NCBI GenBank assembly: GCA_963809175.1
Contig: CAWEIK010000001.1
Location: 1,364,001 to 1,428,000, forward strand
Direction of reading: 5' to 3'
Source of the DNA: JACCTU01 sp963809175
Lineage (GTDB): Bacteria > Actinomycetota > Thermoleophilia > Gaiellales > Gaiellaceae
DNA length: 64,000 bases
The position numbers and the translations under genes are program-made. Below, piece by piece: positions 62,270 to 64,000 of this stretch. How positions within the stretch are numbered: position 1 is the first letter of the stretch; each line of letters begins with the position of its first letter. Under the pieces are notes generated by a model, which had not been told where the DNA came from, searched no databases, and saw only the letters and a program-made list of their open reading frames with translations.

Positions 62270-63379
62270 CTAGATCGCCGGCGCGGTTTCGCGCGTGCGG
62301 CGGTTCTCTTCGATGAAGCGCTCGACCGCGTCGTGCGCGTCGTCGTCCTGGATCTGCTTCGGCGGCGACTTCATCAGGTAGGCGCTCGGGCCCTCGAGGG
62401 CGCCGGCGACGCCGTTGTTCAGCGCGAGCTTCGCAAGCCGGACCGCGTCGATCACGATGCCGGCGGAGTTCGGCGAGTCCCAGACCTCGAGCTTGAGCTC
62501 CACGTTCAGCGGCACGTCGCCGAAGCTCGAGCCCTCCATGCGGATGTACGCCCACTTGCGGTCGGTCAGCCACGGCACGTAGTCGGACGGGCCGACGTGG
62601 ATGTTCTTCTCGCCGAGGTCGTAGTCGAGCATCGACGTGACCGCGTTCGTCTTCGAGATCTTCTTCGACTCGAGGCGCTCACGCTCGAGCATGTTCAGGA
62701 AGTCGGAGTTGCCGCCGACGTTCAGCTGCATCGTCTTGTCGAGCTTGACGCCGCGGTCCTGGAAGAGCGACGTGAGCACGCGGTGCGTGATCGTCGCGCC
62801 GACCTGCGACTTGATGTCGTCGCCGATGATCGGCACACCCGCCTCCTCGAACCGGCGCTGCCAGTACGGCTCGCGGCCGATGAAGACCGGCATGCAGTTG
62901 ACCATCGCGCAGCCTGCCTCGAGGATCTGCTCGGCGTACCACTTCGTGGCCGACTCCGAGCCGACGGGCAGGTAGTTGACGACCACGTCGGTCTTCGTCT
63001 CCTTGAGGATCCGGACGACGTCGTCGGTCTCTCCCGGTGCCTTGTCGACGACCTCGGAGAGGAACTTGCCGATCCCGTCGTGCGTCATCCCGCGCGAGAC
63101 CTTGATCCCGGTCTGCGGGACGTCCGCGAACTTGATCGTGTCGTTCGGGTGAGCCCAGATCGCGTCGGCGAGGTCCTTGCCGACCTTCGTCGTCGTGACG
63201 TCGAACGCCGCCGTGAACTCGATGTCGCTGATGTGGTAGCCGCCGAGGTCGACGTGCATCAGGCCGGGGACGAACTGATCGGGGTCGGCGTCGCGGTAGT
63301 ACTCGACGCCCTGCAGGAGCGCGTTCGCGCAGTTGCCGACGCCGACGATCGCGACGCGGACCTTGCCGTTGTCAGACAT
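62270..63379 (-). CDS. ino1: Inositol-3-phosphate synthase (actinobacterial type)
   Basis: The 369-residue protein has the NAD-binding VAIVGVGNCANALLQG, DVTTTKVGKDLADA, and the catalytic/lysine-rich block IIGDDIKSQVGATITHRVL. NVGGNSDFLNM and PLNVELKLEVWDSPNSAG are hallmarks of Ino1. It converts glucose-6-phosphate to myo-inositol-3-phosphate, the precursor for phosphatidylinositol and mycothiol. Its ATG overlaps the end of the phosphatidyltransferase gene by 8 bases, so the two steps are coupled. Confidence 0.97.
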   Translation of the reverse strand: MSDNGKVRVAIVGVGNCANALLQGVEYYRDADPDQFVPGLMHVDLGGYHISDIEFTAAFDVTTTKVGKDLADAIWAHPNDTIKFADVPQTGIKVSRGMTHDGIGKFLSEVVDKAPGETDDVVRILKETKTDVVVNYLPVGSESATKWYAEQILEAGCAMVNCMPVFIGREPYWQRRFEEAGVPIIGDDIKSQVGATITHRVLTSLFQDRGVKLDKTMQLNVGGNSDFLNMLERERLESKKISKTNAVTSMLDYDLGEKNIHVGPSDYVPWLTDRKWAYIRMEGSSFGDVPLNVELKLEVWDSPNSAGIVIDAVRLAKLALNNGVAGALEGPSAYLMKSPPKQIQDDDAHDAVERFIEENRRTRETAPAI

Positions 63380-64000
63380 TCGAGGTCTCTCCTCTGGTTC
63401 GAAGTTGGTTTCGCACGTGCAGCACTCGCTGAAGGACGGTGATCCAGGCTGTCGCCGTGAGCACCGCGAGCGCGAGCTCGAGCGGGACCCACGGTGCGAG
63501 CACGAGGCCCGCGGTGATCACGACGACGCGCTCGGCTCTCGAGCCGATCCCGACGTCGCCGCGCAGGCCGAGCGCCTCGGCGCGAGCGCGGGTGTAGCTG
63601 ACGAGGAACGAGCCGGCGATCGCGGCCACCGAGAGGCCGACGCCGAGCTCGCTGCCGTCGCGGACGAGCACGAGCGCGATCGCGCCGAGCATGAACGCCT
63701 CGCTCATGCGGTCGGTCGTCGAGTCCATGAACGCGCCGAAGGGCGTCGACTTTCCGCCGGCCCTCGCGAGGGCGCCGTCGAGGATGTCGAGCAGGGAGCC
63801 CGCGACGAAGAGGACCGCGCCGAGCCAGAAGAAGAGCAGCTCGCTGCGATACTCGAAGAAGACGAGGACGGAGGCCAGCGCGCAGAGCGAGACGCCTGCC
63901 GTCGTCAGGGCGTTCGGGGTGACTCGGGTGCGGGTGAGGCCGACGATCGAGCGGGAGGCGAGCCGCCTCGCCCCGGTCGTGTAGGTCTCTTTGACGCGTC
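63372..64000 (-). CDS. CDP-alcohol phosphatidyltransferase, probable phosphatidylinositol-phosphate synthase (5' end outside window)
   Basis: The frame is open to the edge. It carries the complete CDP-alcohol phosphotransferase motif DGALARAGGKSTPFGAFMD continuing STTD (DG-x2-AR-x8-G-x3-D-x3-D), with helices before and after (VSLCALASVLVFF; FMLGAIALVLV). The residues after the motif (DRMSEAF) match mycobacterial PIP synthase style (DRISDGA). Coupling to ino1 supports inositol-phosphate as the alcohol substrate. The start lies beyond base 64000. Confidence 0.88.
   Translation of the reverse strand, partial: RVKETYTTGARRLASRSIVGLTRTRVTPNALTTAGVSLCALASVLVFFEYRSELLFFWLGAVLFVAGSLLDILDGALARAGGKSTPFGAFMDSTTDRMSEAFMLGAIALVLVRDGSELGVGLSVAAIAGSFLVSYTRARAEALGLRGDVGIGSRAERVVVITAGLVLAPWVPLELALAVLTATAWITVLQRVLHVRNQLRTRGETSNV

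Overview
The window is about 64 kb of GC-rich chromosomal DNA, roughly 70% GC by eye. It looks like an actinobacterium, most probably of the Thermoleophilia/Gaiellales type. The evidence is the core order clpP-clpX ... folC-(small membrane protein)-ndk-mreBCD-mrdA-rodA-rne-rplU-rpmA-obg-nadD-rsfS, together with ino1 and a phosphatidylinositol-phosphate synthase. No prophage, insertion sequence, integrase or CRISPR array was seen, and no gap between genes exceeds about 250 bases. Genes are tightly packed. ATGA, GTGA, TTGA and TGATG overlaps are common, and many other starts sit 6-8 bases after a TAnnnT box, as expected for leaderless mRNAs.

Layout. (1) 0-2.5 kb: end of a hydroxyacid dehydrogenase, tRNA-Arg, tRNA-Leu and an orphan membrane histidine kinase. 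(2) 2.6-6 kb: tig-clpP-clpX protein quality control, with a 25-codon leader peptide coupled to clpX. (3) 6-10.5 kb: an amino-sugar/glycan cassette (DegT aminotransferase, PglD-like acetyltransferase, glycosyltransferase) plus a gamma-glutamyltransferase, sitting where valS lies in Streptomyces-like genomes. (4) 10.5-14.9 kb: a short folC, two small membrane proteins, ndk, a methyltransferase, maf and a decayed hydrolase. (5) 15-21.5 kb: the rod-shape/elongasome operon. (6) 21.8-27.5 kb: rne, ribosomal proteins L21 and L27, obg, nadD, rsfS, then tRNA-Ala(GGC). (7) 27.8-31.5 kb: a sigma-70 factor divergent from a secreted beta-gamma-crystallin protein of lower GC. (8) 31.5-37.5 kb: 2-oxoglutarate dehydrogenase E1, small proteins and a GGDEF protein. 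(9) 37.5-43.5 kb: kynureninase plus an arylformamidase-like hydrolase, and assorted secreted or hypothetical genes. (10) 43.5-46.4 kb: a PQQ-dependent dehydrogenase with cytochrome c domain, a cyclic-nucleotide-binding protein and tRNA-Ala(TGC). (11) 46.5-53 kb, minus strand: a tightly overlapped group (cyclic-2,3-DPG-synthetase-like P-loop protein, carbamate kinase, cupredoxin-like protein, large membrane protein) followed by argF, rhomboid and a metallopeptidase. (12) 53-58.8 kb: two peptidases, YjbQ, an ABC transporter and an RNA m5U methyltransferase. (13) 58.8-64 kb, minus strand: PIP synthase, ino1, a glycosyltransferase-PHP fusion, a divergent uracil-DNA-glycosylase-like protein and a membrane protein. 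This last block looks like a phosphatidylinositol/mannolipid pathway.

The most important caveat is that about fifteen genes are broken by single-base indels. About 30 are one-base insertions and about 5 are one-base deletions. Removing one base at each inferred site restores full-length proteins whose total lengths are exact multiples of three, including near-essential ones (sucA, nadD). I read most of these as sequence errors. The hydrolase at 13.9-14.9 kb, with mixed indels, is the best candidate for a real pseudogene.
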